A stretch of 64,000 nt of DNA from Marinibacterium sp050389775 (lineage in GTDB: Bacteria > Pseudomonadota > Alphaproteobacteria > Rhodobacterales > Rhodobacteraceae): positions 434,001 to 498,000 of the forward strand of contig NZ_CP177144.1 of the NCBI RefSeq assembly GCF_050389775.1. The letters run 5' to 3'. Made by a program: the position numbers and the translations under genes. Numbering within the stretch: position 1 is the stretch's first letter; every line of letters starts with the position of its first letter. The notes under the pieces were generated by a model. That model saw only the letters and a program-made list of their open reading frames with translations. It searched no databases and was not told the origin of the DNA. Positions 42,724 to 51,761 of the stretch are shown one piece after another.

Positions 42724-42778
42724 ACCGGCAAGCCGAGGGGGCGGCCATGAGCATCCACTGGTCCTTGACAGGTCAAGA

Positions 42779-42811
42779 GAAAACGGTTTCCCTGCATGGG
42801 AAAACGTTTTC
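42779..42811. promoter_or_regulatory. Tandem LacI-2 operators
   Basis: GAAAACGGTTTC (42779-42790, one mismatch) and GAAAACGTTTTC (42800-42811, perfect palindrome), 21 bases centre to centre, just before the lacI-2 ribosome site. TTGACA at 42765-42770 is a possible -35 element. The core differs from the LacI-1 site only at the second and eleventh bases. Confidence 0.75.
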
Positions 42812-42827
42812 TCAGGAGGAGGAGAGC

Positions 42828-43832
42828 GTGAGCGAACCGGTGCGGATACGGCTGTCGGACGTGGCGGCCGAGGCGGGGGTCAGCCTGGCCACGGCGTCCA
42901 AGGCGCTGAACGGCACGGGGCGGATGACCGACCAGACCCGCGACCGGGTGAAACAGGCGGCCGACCGGCTGGGCTTTCGGCCCAATGCAATGGCCCGGGC
43001 GCTGATCCGCCAGCGCTCGATGACCGTGGGGCTGCTGACCAACGACAGCTACGGGCGGTTCACCATGCCGGTCATGGCCGGGGTGGCCGCGGCGCTGGTC
43101 GACGAGGGCATATCGGTCTTCATGTGCAACATCGAGGACGACGCCCAGGCCGGGCGGCTGCATCTCGACGCGATGCTCGACAAGCAGGTCGACGGGATCA
43201 TCCTGACCGGCAAGCGCATCGACACGGCGCTGCCGGTCGACCTGGAGGGGCTCAGCATCCCGGTGGTGCACGTCTTTACCAAGGCCCCGCCCGACACGGT
43301 GTCGCTGGTGTCCGACGATGCCCAGGGCGCCGGCGAGGCGGTGCGCTGGATCGCCGGGCTGGGCCGGCAGCGGCTGGCCCATGTGACCGGCCCGGCCGAT
43401 TTTGCCTCGGTTGCCGAACGGGCCCGGGCCTTTGCCGAGGTAGCCGGGCCCGACGCGCCCGTGCTGCACGGCCCCTGGAGCGAGGCCTGGGGCCACGAAG
43501 CCGTTGACCGGCTGTGGCGGGGCGGCGGGACGGTGCCCGACGGGATCTTCTGCGGCAATGACCAGATCGCCCGGGGCGTCATCGACGCGCTGCGCGAACG
43601 GGGTGTCGACGTGCCCGGCGACGTGTCGGTCGTGGGCTTCGACAACTGGGACATCGTGGCGGCGGCGACACGGCCGCCCCTGACCAGCGTCGACATGAAC
43701 CTCAAGGCCCTCGGCCGCGAGGCCGGTCGGCTGATCCGGGCGCTGGCCGAGGGCCAGCCAGTCGCCCCGGGCCTGCGGCGCATGCCCTGCCGGCTGGTGG
43801 TGCGCCGCTCCTGCGGCGGCGGAGAGACATGA
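42828..43832 (+). CDS. LacI family transcriptional regulator (LacI-2)
   Basis: 334 residues from a GTG start preceded by AGGAGGAGGAG; an upstream ATG at 42747 would put the operators inside the gene and is unlikely. Helix-turn-helix RLSDVAAEAGVSLATASKALN, hinge RLGFRPNAMARALIRQ, then the sugar-sensing domain (GNDQIARGVIDALRERG, VGFDNWDIVAAATRPPLTSV). It precedes the sugar ABC genes on the same strand and carries its own operators, so it probably represses the entire arabinoside locus. Confidence 0.93.
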   Translation: MSEPVRIRLSDVAAEAGVSLATASKALNGTGRMTDQTRDRVKQAADRLGFRPNAMARALIRQRSMTVGLLTNDSYGRFTMPVMAGVAAALVDEGISVFMCNIEDDAQAGRLHLDAMLDKQVDGIILTGKRIDTALPVDLEGLSIPVVHVFTKAPPDTVSLVSDDAQGAGEAVRWIAGLGRQRLAHVTGPADFASVAERARAFAEVAGPDAPVLHGPWSEAWGHEAVDRLWRGGGTVPDGIFCGNDQIARGVIDALRERGVDVPGDVSVVGFDNWDIVAAATRPPLTSVDMNLKALGREAGRLIRALAEGQPVAPGLRRMPCRLVVRRSCGGGET

Positions 43833-43983
43833 CGGCCCGCCGGGCGCCAAGCGGCGGCCCGGCGACAGGACGGACAACAGGCCCCGTCGGACGGTGAAGA
43901 GGACACCGCCCGACGGGGATCGCCGGACACGGGCGCAGCCCCCGGCACAAACCGCGGCCACGGCCGCAACAGGGAGGAAGGGA

Positions 43984-45234
43984 ATGACACGTAACAGATT
44001 GAGACCCGCGCACAGGAGCGGCACGGCGCTGTCGGCGCTGGCCCTGGCGGCAGCCACCCTGGCCGGGGCGGCCCGGGCCGAAGACGTGACGATCACGGTC
44101 TGGTCCATCGACGGCTTCAACCAGGTCGGCCCGTCGGACACCTTTTCGAAGGAATTCGACGAGATGGACAACGGCATCAAGGTCGAATACCGCGCCTTGC
44201 AGTTCGACCAGATCGTCAACGAGACCCTGCGCGCCTTCGCCACGGGCAACGCGCCGGACATCGTCAGCCTGGACAACCCCGATTTCGCGCTGTTCTCGTC
44301 GCGCGGGGCCTTCCTGGACATCACCGACATGGCCGCGCAGAGCGACATCATCAATCCCGAGGCCTATTTCGACGGCCCGCTGAATTCGGTGTCCTGGGAC
44401 GGGCGGCTCTACGGCGTGCCGAAATACACCGACACCATCGGCGTGTTCTACAACAAGGACATGTTCGCCGAGGCCGGGATCACCGAACCGCCGGTGACCT
44501 GGGCGCAATACGAGGATTACGCCAGCCGCCTGGCCAAGCCCGATGCGGGGATCTACGGCGCGACGTTCTCGGCCCGGGGCAACGAGGAAGGTACCTTTCA
44601 GTTCCTGCCCCTGATCCAGATGTCGGGCGGGTCCTACGAGGACGTCAACACCGAGGGCGCCCGCGAGGCGCTGGCGATGATGAAACGCATGATCGACGGG
44701 TCGGTCGCCTCGCCCGACGTGCTGTCCTATGGCCAGTGGGATTCGACGGGCACGTTCAATTCGGGCAATGCCGCCATGGCCATTTCCGGCCCGTGGGAGA
44801 TCGACCGCATGGTCGAGGATGCCGATTTCGAATGGGGCGTGACGCTGTTGCCGGTCTTCGAGGAAGGTGGCGACCGGTCGTCGGCCCTGGGCGGGTTCAA
44901 CCTGGGGATCATGTCGACGACGAAACACCCCGAGGAAGCCTTCAAGGTGCTGGAATACATGGTCAGCCAGGACGACCGGCTGTTCCCCGATTTCGGCTAC
45001 CTGCCGACGCGCTCGGACATCGAACTGCCCGAAAGCGGCATCGCCGAGAAGGATGCCGCCCTGGCGGTGTTCCAGGACCAGCTGCAATATGCCCAGCCGC
45101 GCGGGCCGCATCCGGAATGGCAGAAGATCTCGAAGGCGATCTATGACGCCATGCAATCGGCCCTGACCGGCCAGACCACGCCCGACCAGGCGCTGGAACA
45201 GGCCCAGGGCACGATCGACAAGATCGTGAACTGA
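43984..45234 (+). CDS. Sugar ABC transporter substrate-binding protein
   Basis: 416 residues from MTRNRLRPAHRSG, with GGGAGGAAGGG just upstream. A signal peptide ends near AGAARAED (about residue 35). The mature protein is a family-1 extracellular solute-binding protein (ITVWSIDGFNQVGPS, YDRMVEDADFEWGVTLLP-type core, GGFNLGIMSTTKHPEEAFKVLEYM). This group binds oligosaccharides and glycosides. The context (GH127 at the end of the operon) points to an L-arabinose-containing ligand. First of the transport genes; a 442-base gap separates it from the permeases. Confidence 0.93.
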   Translation: MTRNRLRPAHRSGTALSALALAAATLAGAARAEDVTITVWSIDGFNQVGPSDTFSKEFDEMDNGIKVEYRALQFDQIVNETLRAFATGNAPDIVSLDNPDFALFSSRGAFLDITDMAAQSDIINPEAYFDGPLNSVSWDGRLYGVPKYTDTIGVFYNKDMFAEAGITEPPVTWAQYEDYASRLAKPDAGIYGATFSARGNEEGTFQFLPLIQMSGGSYEDVNTEGAREALAMMKRMIDGSVASPDVLSYGQWDSTGTFNSGNAAMAISGPWEIDRMVEDADFEWGVTLLPVFEEGGDRSSALGGFNLGIMSTTKHPEEAFKVLEYMVSQDDRLFPDFGYLPTRSDIELPESGIAEKDAALAVFQDQLQYAQPRGPHPEWQKISKAIYDAMQSALTGQTTPDQALEQAQGTIDKIVN

Positions 45235-45676
45235 TCCGGCGCCCCGCCCCGGGCCGCGATGGCACGCGTGGCACGGGGCGGGGCCGCAGGGCGGCCCGAT
45301 CAGCTTGATCGGACCGCACCGGACAACGCCGGACCAGGCAGCCAGACAGGCCGGACGGGCCGGGCAAAGCCAGACAGGCCGCGCCAAGCCGGACGGGTCA
45401 ACCAAGTCGGACGGGACCAGACGGGTCAGACGGGTCAGACGGGTCAGACGGGTCAGACGGGTCAGACGGGCAAGCCGCACGGACCGCGGGCAACTGCAAG
45501 GCCCTGCCCCCGCGCCGGCCGCGGGACAGGACAGCTGCGCCCGACGACCTGACGTGGCCAGACCCGGGTCGGCCCCGGCCCCGAGACGGCTCCGCCCGGG
45601 AAAATACCCGGCCACCGCCGCCCCGCGCCGCCCGGCACATCCGGGCCGCGGCACGGAAACCAGAAGGGAACAGGCC
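45235..45676. other. 442-bp intra-operon gap of low-complexity sequence
   Basis: Between the binding-protein gene and the first permease. Contains scattered GGACGGG/CAGACAGG elements, the 9-bp array at 45421-45474 and G/C-rich sequence; no gene and no clear terminator. It may set the lower level of permease relative to binding protein, which is inference. Confidence 0.5.
45421..45474. repeat. 9-bp tandem repeat (ACGGGTCAG), five perfect copies plus one variant
   Basis: Copies at 45421, 45430, 45439, 45448 and 45457, then ACGGGCAAG. Lies in the middle of the gap between binding protein and permease. Confidence 0.9.
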
Positions 45677-46579
45677 ATGCGCCGCATCGTTTCAAGCATC
45701 ACCGACGGGATCGGCTTTGACATCCTGCTTGTCGGGCTGGCCATGGTCTTCCTGGTCGCCCTGGCCGGATTGCCGCTGGTCTACAACGTCATGATGAGCT
45801 TCCAGCAGGTCGACATGTTCAACCTCAACACCCTGTCACGGCCCTTTGCCGGGATGGAGAACTACCGCGAGGTGACCACCCAGCCGGAATTCTGGCTGGT
45901 CATGAAGAACACGGCCATCTTCGTCTTTGGCTCGATCGGCGGGCAATTTGCCCTGGGCTTTGCCCTGGCGCTGTTCTTCATGGCACGGTTTCCCTTTGCC
46001 GCCACGATCCGCGGGGTGTTCCTGGTGTCCTGGGTCATGCCCGGGCTGGTCGTCGGCGCGCTCTGGGCCTTCATCCTGGCCGGCGATTACGGCATCCTGA
46101 ACGAGATGCTCAAGGGCCTGGGCCTGATCGACCAGAGCCTGTTCTGGAAATCCGATCCGCGCCTGTCGATCTGGGCCGTGACCATCGCCAACATCTGGCT
46201 GGGCCTGGCCTTCAACATGATGCTGCTGTCGGTCGGGCTGGCCGCCATCCCGCGCGATCTCTACGAGGCGGCCGAGCTGGACGGGGCCAACGGCTGGCAG
46301 CGGTTCTCGACGATCACCCTGCCGATGATGCGCTCGACCGTCGGCGCCGTGCTGGCCCTGGGCCTGATCTATACCCTGCAGCAATTCGACCTGTTCCCGG
46401 CCATCACCGAAGGCGGCCCGGCCAACAGCTCGACCGTGGCGCAATACTGGGCCTGGCAATGGTCGTTCCAGCTGTTTGACTTTGCCAAGGGCGCGACGGT
46501 GTCGGTCATGATGCTGGTCTTCGTCCTGATCGCCTCTTTCGTCTATGTCCGGTCGACCCGGCACGAGGTGCGCGGATGA
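45677..46579 (+). CDS. Sugar ABC transporter permease (MalF type)
   Basis: 300 residues from MRRIVSSITDGIG. Six membrane helices; the ATPase-contact loop EAAELDGANGWQRFSTITLPMM is the standard EAA motif. Its stop overlaps the next permease start as ATGA. Confidence 0.94.
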   Translation: MRRIVSSITDGIGFDILLVGLAMVFLVALAGLPLVYNVMMSFQQVDMFNLNTLSRPFAGMENYREVTTQPEFWLVMKNTAIFVFGSIGGQFALGFALALFFMARFPFAATIRGVFLVSWVMPGLVVGALWAFILAGDYGILNEMLKGLGLIDQSLFWKSDPRLSIWAVTIANIWLGLAFNMMLLSVGLAAIPRDLYEAAELDGANGWQRFSTITLPMMRSTVGAVLALGLIYTLQQFDLFPAITEGGPANSSTVAQYWAWQWSFQLFDFAKGATVSVMMLVFVLIASFVYVRSTRHEVRG

Positions 46580-47403
46580 CCCGGCTGCCCACGCCCAAGC
46601 TGCTGCTGGCCCTGGCGCTGGTGCTGGCGGCGATCTACCTCTTTCCGCTCTACTGGATGTACATCACCAGCCTGAAGGGCGGCTCCGAGATCTTTGCCAG
46701 CCCGCCGACCTTCTGGCCGCGCGATCCCGACCTGTCGATCTATCCAGATGTCTGGGTGCGCCGGACCATGGCGACCTTGCTGACCAATTCGCTGATCATC
46801 GGCAGCGGGGTCACGGCCCTGACCGTGCTGCTGGGCACCGGCTGCGCCTATGTGCTGGCCCGCTACCGCAGCGCCTGGATCGATGTCGCGCTCTTTGTCA
46901 TCCTGATGCTGCAGGTGCTGCCCGCCTCGGTCATGATCACCCCGCTCTATGTCGGGTTCAACCAGCTGGGCCTGCTGGCCTACCCGCGCACGGCCGTCAT
47001 CCTGGCCACCGCGGCCAAGTCGATCCCGTTCTACATCGTGCTGGTCCGGGCGACCTTCATGAACGTCCCGCGCGAGCTGGAGGAAGCCGCGCTGGTCGAT
47101 GGCAATTCCCGCTGGGGCGCGTTCTTCTTCATCGTGCTGCCGCTGGCGCGCAACGGCATCCTGGTGCTGGCCATCCTGACCTTCATGCAGGCCTTCGGCG
47201 AATACATCTATTCCAAGTCGATCATCACCACCCCGGCCTACCAGCCGGCCAGCGTCGGCCTGTCCAGCTTCCTCGGGCCCAACACGACCGACTGGAACGG
47301 CATCATGGCCTATTCGGCCATCTACGTGACCCCCATCGTGGCGATCTTCGTCATCCTGCAACGCCGGATCGTGGCCGGCCTGACTTCGGGTGCCCTGAAA
47401 TGA
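46576..47403 (+). CDS. Sugar ABC transporter permease (MalG type)
   Basis: 275 residues, six membrane helices. EAA loop: ELEEAALVDGNSRWGAFFFIVLP. Pairs with the MalF-type subunit to form the channel. Coupled to both neighbours by four-base overlaps. Confidence 0.94.
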   Translation: MTRLPTPKLLLALALVLAAIYLFPLYWMYITSLKGGSEIFASPPTFWPRDPDLSIYPDVWVRRTMATLLTNSLIIGSGVTALTVLLGTGCAYVLARYRSAWIDVALFVILMLQVLPASVMITPLYVGFNQLGLLAYPRTAVILATAAKSIPFYIVLVRATFMNVPRELEEAALVDGNSRWGAFFFIVLPLARNGILVLAILTFMQAFGEYIYSKSIITTPAYQPASVGLSSFLGPNTTDWNGIMAYSAIYVTPIVAIFVILQRRIVAGLTSGALK

Positions 47404-48464
47404 CCCCCCAGATCGATATCCGCAACGTCGACAAGCATTACGGGGCCTTCCATGCCCTCAAGGACATCAACCTGACCATTCCAAAGGGCGCCTTTGTCGC
47501 GCTGGTCGGCCCGTCGGGCTGTGGCAAGTCGACCCTGCTGCGGTCCATCGCCGGGCTGGAAACGATCAGCTCGGGCCAGCTGGAGATCGCCGGCGAGACG
47601 ATGAACGACGTGCCCCCGCGCAAGCGCGACGTGGCCATGGTGTTCCAGTCCTACGCGCTCTATCCGCACATGAACGTGCTGGGCAACCTGACCTATTCGC
47701 TGCGCTTCAAGGGCGTGGGCAAGGACGAGGCCCGGCGCAAGGCCGACGAGGTTGCCGCGGCGATCGGGCTGCAGGACCTGCTGGAACGCTATCCCCGCGA
47801 ATTGTCCGGCGGCCAGCGCCAGCGCGTGGCCATGGGCCGGGCGATCATCCGCAACCCCAAGGCCTTTCTCTTCGACGAGCCGCTGTCCAACCTGGATGCG
47901 GCCCTGCGCGTGCACATGCGCATGGAAATCCGCGCCCTGCACGACCGGCTGGGCGCCACCTCGGTCTATGTGACCCATGACCAGATCGAGGCCATGACCA
48001 TGGCCGACCATGTTGTCGTCATGCGTGCCGGGGTCATCGAACAGCAGGGCGCGCCGCTGGACCTCTATGACCGGCCGGCCAACCGCTTTGTCGCCGGTTT
48101 CATCGGCTCGCCGGCAATGAATTTCATTGACGGCCGGGTGGCCGCCGGCGGCACGGCCGTCGAGCTGGATTTCCCCGGCGCCCCGGCCCTGGCGCTGGAA
48201 GGCCGGTTCGACCCGGGCCGCCCGGTCACGGTGGGGCTGCGGCCCGAACACCTGGCCGTGGGCGCGCCCGACGCCCAGTTCGAAGCGCCGATCCGGGTGG
48301 TCGAGAGCACCGGATCGCTGGCCTATTACACCACCGCCACGGCGCCCGAGCTGATGCTGGTGGAACAGGGCCGGGGCCGGCTGCGCGCGGGCGACACCGC
48401 GCCGCTGCGCATCGCGCCCGGCGACATCCACCTGTTCGACCAGGACACCGGCGCGACGCTCTGA
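47400..48464 (+). CDS. Sugar ABC transporter ATP-binding protein (UgpC/MsmK type)
   Basis: 354 residues from MTPQIDIRNVDKHYG; the ATG overlaps the permease stop. Walker A GPSGCGKST, Q-loop FQSYALYPHM, signature ELSGGQRQRVAMGRA, Walker B AFLFDEPLSNLD, switch histidine YVTHDQIEAM. Residues 240-354 are the C-terminal MalK-type regulatory (TOBE/OB) domain (VGLRPEHLAVGA). It completes a full importer with the upstream genes. Confidence 0.95.
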   Translation: MTPQIDIRNVDKHYGAFHALKDINLTIPKGAFVALVGPSGCGKSTLLRSIAGLETISSGQLEIAGETMNDVPPRKRDVAMVFQSYALYPHMNVLGNLTYSLRFKGVGKDEARRKADEVAAAIGLQDLLERYPRELSGGQRQRVAMGRAIIRNPKAFLFDEPLSNLDAALRVHMRMEIRALHDRLGATSVYVTHDQIEAMTMADHVVVMRAGVIEQQGAPLDLYDRPANRFVAGFIGSPAMNFIDGRVAAGGTAVELDFPGAPALALEGRFDPGRPVTVGLRPEHLAVGAPDAQFEAPIRVVESTGSLAYYTTATAPELMLVEQGRGRLRAGDTAPLRIAPGDIHLFDQDTGATL

Positions 48465-48505
48465 GCGCCGGCCCCCCGCATTCAGACAGACAAGAGGCAT
48501 CCCCC

Positions 48506-50419
48506 ATGCGCACCTATGCGTCCGTCCCCTTTTCCCAGGTCAAGATCACCGGCGATTTCTGGCATGAACGGCTGGAAACCGTGCTGACCCGGACCATCCC
48601 CAGCCAGCTGGCCAAGCTGGAAAGCAGCGACATCCGCGGGTCGATCAAGCTGCCCAAGCCGGTGCCGCCGCTGACGATCCCCCGGCAATCCAACAATTTC
48701 ACGGTGCAATATTTCTGGGACAGTGACATCGGCAAGTGGATCGAGGCCGCGGCCTATGCCCTGAGCCACCGGCGCGATGCGGCCATCGAGGCCGAGATCG
48801 AGGCCATGATCGACGACCTCGAAGCGGCGCAGGAAGACGACGGCTATCTCAATTGCTTCTACACCCAGCGCGAGCCCGAGAAGCGCTGGACCAACCTGCG
48901 CGACAATCACGAGATGTACAACGCCGGTCACCTGCTGGAAGGCGCGGTGGCCTATTACCATGCCACCGGGCGCGACCGGTTCCTGAAGATCATGGAACGC
49001 AACATGGACCATATCGCCGCGACCTTCGGGCCGGGCGAAGGGCGCAGGCGGGGCTATCCGGGCCACCAGGAGATCGAGATCGCCCTGGTCCGGGCCTGGC
49101 ATGCGACCGGCCAGCGCAAGTTCCTGGACCTGGCCACCTATTTCATCGACGAGCGGGGCAATACCGACGGGGTCGACCATTACTTCGACATCGAATCCCG
49201 GGCCCGGGGCGAGGATCCGGCGGGCTATTGGTTCGGCGATTACGAATATTCCCAGGCCCATCTGCCCGTCCGCCAGCAGACCAAGGTGGTCGGCCATGCC
49301 GTGCGGGCGATGTACATGTACGCGGCCATGGCCGACCTGGCGGCGGAACATGACGATGCCGCCCTGCGCGCGGCCTGCGAGGCGCTGTGGAAGGACGTGA
49401 CCGAACGGCGGATGTATGTCACCGGGGGCTTTGGCCCGTCGGAATGGAACGAGGGCTTCACCAAGGACTTCGACCTGCCCAACGACACGGCCTATGCCGA
49501 GACCTGTGCCTCGGTGGCCATGGTGTTCTGGGCCGCGCGGATGCTGAACCTGGATCTCGACGGGCAATATGCCGACGTGCTGGAACTGGCGCTCTACAAC
49601 AACGCCCTGGCCGGGCTCAGCCGCGACGGGGCGCATTACTTCTACGACAACAAGCTGGAAAGCGACGGGGCACATCACCGCTGGGACTGGCACCGCTGCC
49701 CCTGCTGCACGATGAACGTGTCGCGGCTGGTGGCCTCGGTGGCGGGCTATTACTACGGGCTGGCCGACACCGAGATCGCCATCCACCTCTATGGCGGGGC
49801 AACGACAACCCTGCCGGTGGCGGGGGGCGAGGTCACGCTGGTCGAGACATCCGATTTCCCATGGGACGGGCGGATCCGCATCGCGGTCACCCCGACGCCG
49901 GGCACCGGGCGCTTTACCCTGTCGCCGCGCATCCCGTCCTGGTGCCGGGGCGCCAGCGCCCGGCTGAACGGGGCGCCCGTCGAGATGACGGTCGAACGCG
50001 GCTACCTCAAGATCACCCGCGACTGGGCCGCCGGCGACGTGCTGGAACTGGACCTGCCGATGGGGCCGGAGCGGCTTTATGCCCATCCCGACGTGCGCCA
50101 CGACGCCGGGCGGGTGGCCCTGCGCCGGGGGCCGCTGGTCTATTGCTGCGAACAGCATGACAACGCCGAGCCGGTCAACCGCCTGCGCCTGGCCCCCGAT
50201 GCGCCGCTGCGCGAACGCCGGGAACCCGGGATGCTGGGCGGGCTGGTCCTGCTGGAAGGCCCGGCCCGGGCCGAGGATGCAACGCCCTGGGGCACCGCGC
50301 TATATGCCACCGCCCGCGCTCCGGCGCGCGAGACGACGATGACGGCCCTGCCCTATTATGCCTGGTGCAACCGCGGGTCGAACCCGATGCAGCTGTGGCT
50401 GCAGGAAGCGGCCGACTGA
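48506..50419 (+). CDS. Glycoside hydrolase family 127, beta-L-arabinofuranosidase
   Basis: 637 residues, family-typical length. The catalytic zinc-cysteine site known from HypBA1 (Glu338, Cys340, Cys417, Cys418) is matched by E332 and C334 in AYAETCASV and by C400 and C401 in HRCPCCTMNV; the first cysteine of the CC pair is the family nucleophile. No signal peptide, so it acts in the cytoplasm on imported material, releasing L-arabinofuranose from beta-linked arabinosides such as hydroxyproline-bound oligosaccharides of plant cell walls. Last gene of the LacI-2/ABC locus, 41 bases after the ATPase gene. Confidence 0.92.
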   Translation: MRTYASVPFSQVKITGDFWHERLETVLTRTIPSQLAKLESSDIRGSIKLPKPVPPLTIPRQSNNFTVQYFWDSDIGKWIEAAAYALSHRRDAAIEAEIEAMIDDLEAAQEDDGYLNCFYTQREPEKRWTNLRDNHEMYNAGHLLEGAVAYYHATGRDRFLKIMERNMDHIAATFGPGEGRRRGYPGHQEIEIALVRAWHATGQRKFLDLATYFIDERGNTDGVDHYFDIESRARGEDPAGYWFGDYEYSQAHLPVRQQTKVVGHAVRAMYMYAAMADLAAEHDDAALRAACEALWKDVTERRMYVTGGFGPSEWNEGFTKDFDLPNDTAYAETCASVAMVFWAARMLNLDLDGQYADVLELALYNNALAGLSRDGAHYFYDNKLESDGAHHRWDWHRCPCCTMNVSRLVASVAGYYYGLADTEIAIHLYGGATTTLPVAGGEVTLVETSDFPWDGRIRIAVTPTPGTGRFTLSPRIPSWCRGASARLNGAPVEMTVERGYLKITRDWAAGDVLELDLPMGPERLYAHPDVRHDAGRVALRRGPLVYCCEQHDNAEPVNRLRLAPDAPLRERREPGMLGGLVLLEGPARAEDATPWGTALYATARAPARETTMTALPYYAWCNRGSNPMQLWLQEAAD

Positions 50420-50440
50420 CCGGGCGCGCCAGCTGAGATA

Positions 50441-50503
50441 TCCGGCCCAGCCTCCCGGGCCGGACATGGCGAAGCCGGGGGCGCGCGGGCATCTCCGGCT
50501 TTT
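50441..50503 (+). terminator. Double-hairpin terminator region of the arabinoside operon
   Basis: TCCGGCCC/GGGCCGGA (50441-50464), then AAGCCGG/CCGGCTT ending in CTTTTG (50472-50503), between the convergent GH127 and AsnC genes. Confidence 0.6.
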
Positions 50504-50536
50504 GCTGTGGTGGGGCGAGGGCGAGGGGTTCTGCGG

Positions 50537-51007
50537 TCAGGCGGTCAGCGTGTCGATGGGCAGCACGCTATGGGCCTTCAGCCGTTTCAGCGCAAAGCTG
50601 GCCGTGATGTCGCGCACCGGGATGGCCTCGGTGATGCGCCGGCGGATGCGTTCGAATTCCCCCATGTCGCGCACGACGATGCGCAGCACGTAATCGTGGC
50701 TGCCGGCCAGCTGATAGGCCTCCATCACTTCGGGCAGGCTGTCCACGATGTCTTCGAACCGCGCATCCCAGGCCGCGCTCTGTTCGGGCGCCGAGACCCC
50801 GGCAAAGACGGTCAGCCCCAGGCCCAGCCGCTCGGGGTCGACCACGGCCACCCGCCCACGGATCACCCCGCTGTCCTGCAGCTTGCGCACGCGCTTCCAG
50901 CAGGGCGTCTGGGACAGGCCGACCATGTCGGCCAGCCGGGCCAGGGGCACCGTGGCATCGGCCATCAGCGCGGCCACGATCTTGCGGTCAATACGGTCGA
51001 GTTCCAT
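50537..51007 (-). CDS. Lrp/AsnC family transcriptional regulator
   Basis: 156 residues. Helix-turn-helix LARLADMVGLSQTPCWKRVRKLQ, then the ligand-binding RAM domain (VMEAYQLAGSHDYVLRIVVRDMGEFERI). Family members sense amino acids. It is divergent from the Rrf2 gene and convergent with GH127; no obvious target gene is coupled to it. Confidence 0.93.
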   Translation of the reverse strand: MELDRIDRKIVAALMADATVPLARLADMVGLSQTPCWKRVRKLQDSGVIRGRVAVVDPERLGLGLTVFAGVSAPEQSAAWDARFEDIVDSLPEVMEAYQLAGSHDYVLRIVVRDMGEFERIRRRITEAIPVRDITASFALKRLKAHSVLPIDTLTA

Positions 51008-51137
51008 CCGGGCATCTCCCTGCGACTCGGGTCACCGGGGCAGTGTGACGCAATTCTACGTAAAATCCAGTGCCTTTGTCGTGTATAGGCAAAAATGACG
51101 ACTTCTCCTGCCGGGTTTTTGCTGATTTACTGGGACC

Positions 51138-51650
51138 ATGATCACCCAGAAGACCAAGTATGCCCTGAAATCGCTGATGGCCCTGGCCGCGCTGGACAAG
51201 GGTGAGGCGCTGACCATCGAAGAGGTGGCGCAGCGCTCGGGTGCGCCCAAGCGGTTCCTCGAACATATCCTGCTGGACCTGCGCAAATCGGGCTACCTGG
51301 GGTCGAAACGCGGCCGGTCGGGGGGCTATTTCCTGATCCGCGAGCCGTCGAAACTGTCGCTGGGCGAATTGCTGCAACAGATCGACGGGCCGATCGCCCC
51401 GCTGCCCTGCCTGTCGCGCCGGGCCTATCGGCGTTGCGACGATTGCGCCGACGAGGACAGCTGTTCGCTGCGCCGGGTCTTTGGCGAGATCTTCTGGAGC
51501 TACCTGCTGCTCATCGAATCGCTGACCCTTCAGGATTTCATCCAGGATCCCGCCCTGGCCGGGAAAACCCTTGGCGATCAGGGGCCTGCCGCCCCGACCC
51601 CGGCCGACAGGGAAAGCCGCACCGCGCCCAGCGCCGCCGCCGGAGAATAA
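51138..51650 (+). CDS. Rrf2 family transcriptional regulator with four clustered cysteines
   Basis: 170 residues. Winged helix at the N-terminus (KTKYALKSLMALAAL, EVAQRSGAPKRFLEHIL, GYLGSKRGRSGGY). Cysteines at 91, 100, 103 and 109 (C-x8-C-x2-C-x5-C) lie where IscR-type members bind an iron-sulfur cluster with three. The tail after residue 145 is alanine/proline-rich. Located just ahead of the sulfate transport genes, on the same strand, it is a good candidate for their regulator, comparable in idea to CymR of Bacillus, an Rrf2 protein that controls sulfur uptake. Confidence 0.9.
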   Translation: MITQKTKYALKSLMALAALDKGEALTIEEVAQRSGAPKRFLEHILLDLRKSGYLGSKRGRSGGYFLIREPSKLSLGELLQQIDGPIAPLPCLSRRAYRRCDDCADEDSCSLRRVFGEIFWSYLLLIESLTLQDFIQDPALAGKTLGDQGPAAPTPADRESRTAPSAAAGE

Positions 51651-51761
51651 TCTTCTCCGCTCGGGTGACGGAACGGCAGAGATGTTCCCTCGCAAACACG
51701 ACTAACACGGTAGATATTACGGGTATTGGGCAATGACGCCCGTTCCGACAGGAGACCCCGA

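Noticed and set aside
42764..42776. CTTGACAGGTCAAG as an FNR site
   Set aside because: The TTGA and TCAA half-sites are only four bases apart instead of six, so the spacing is wrong; TTGACA here is better read as a -35 element.
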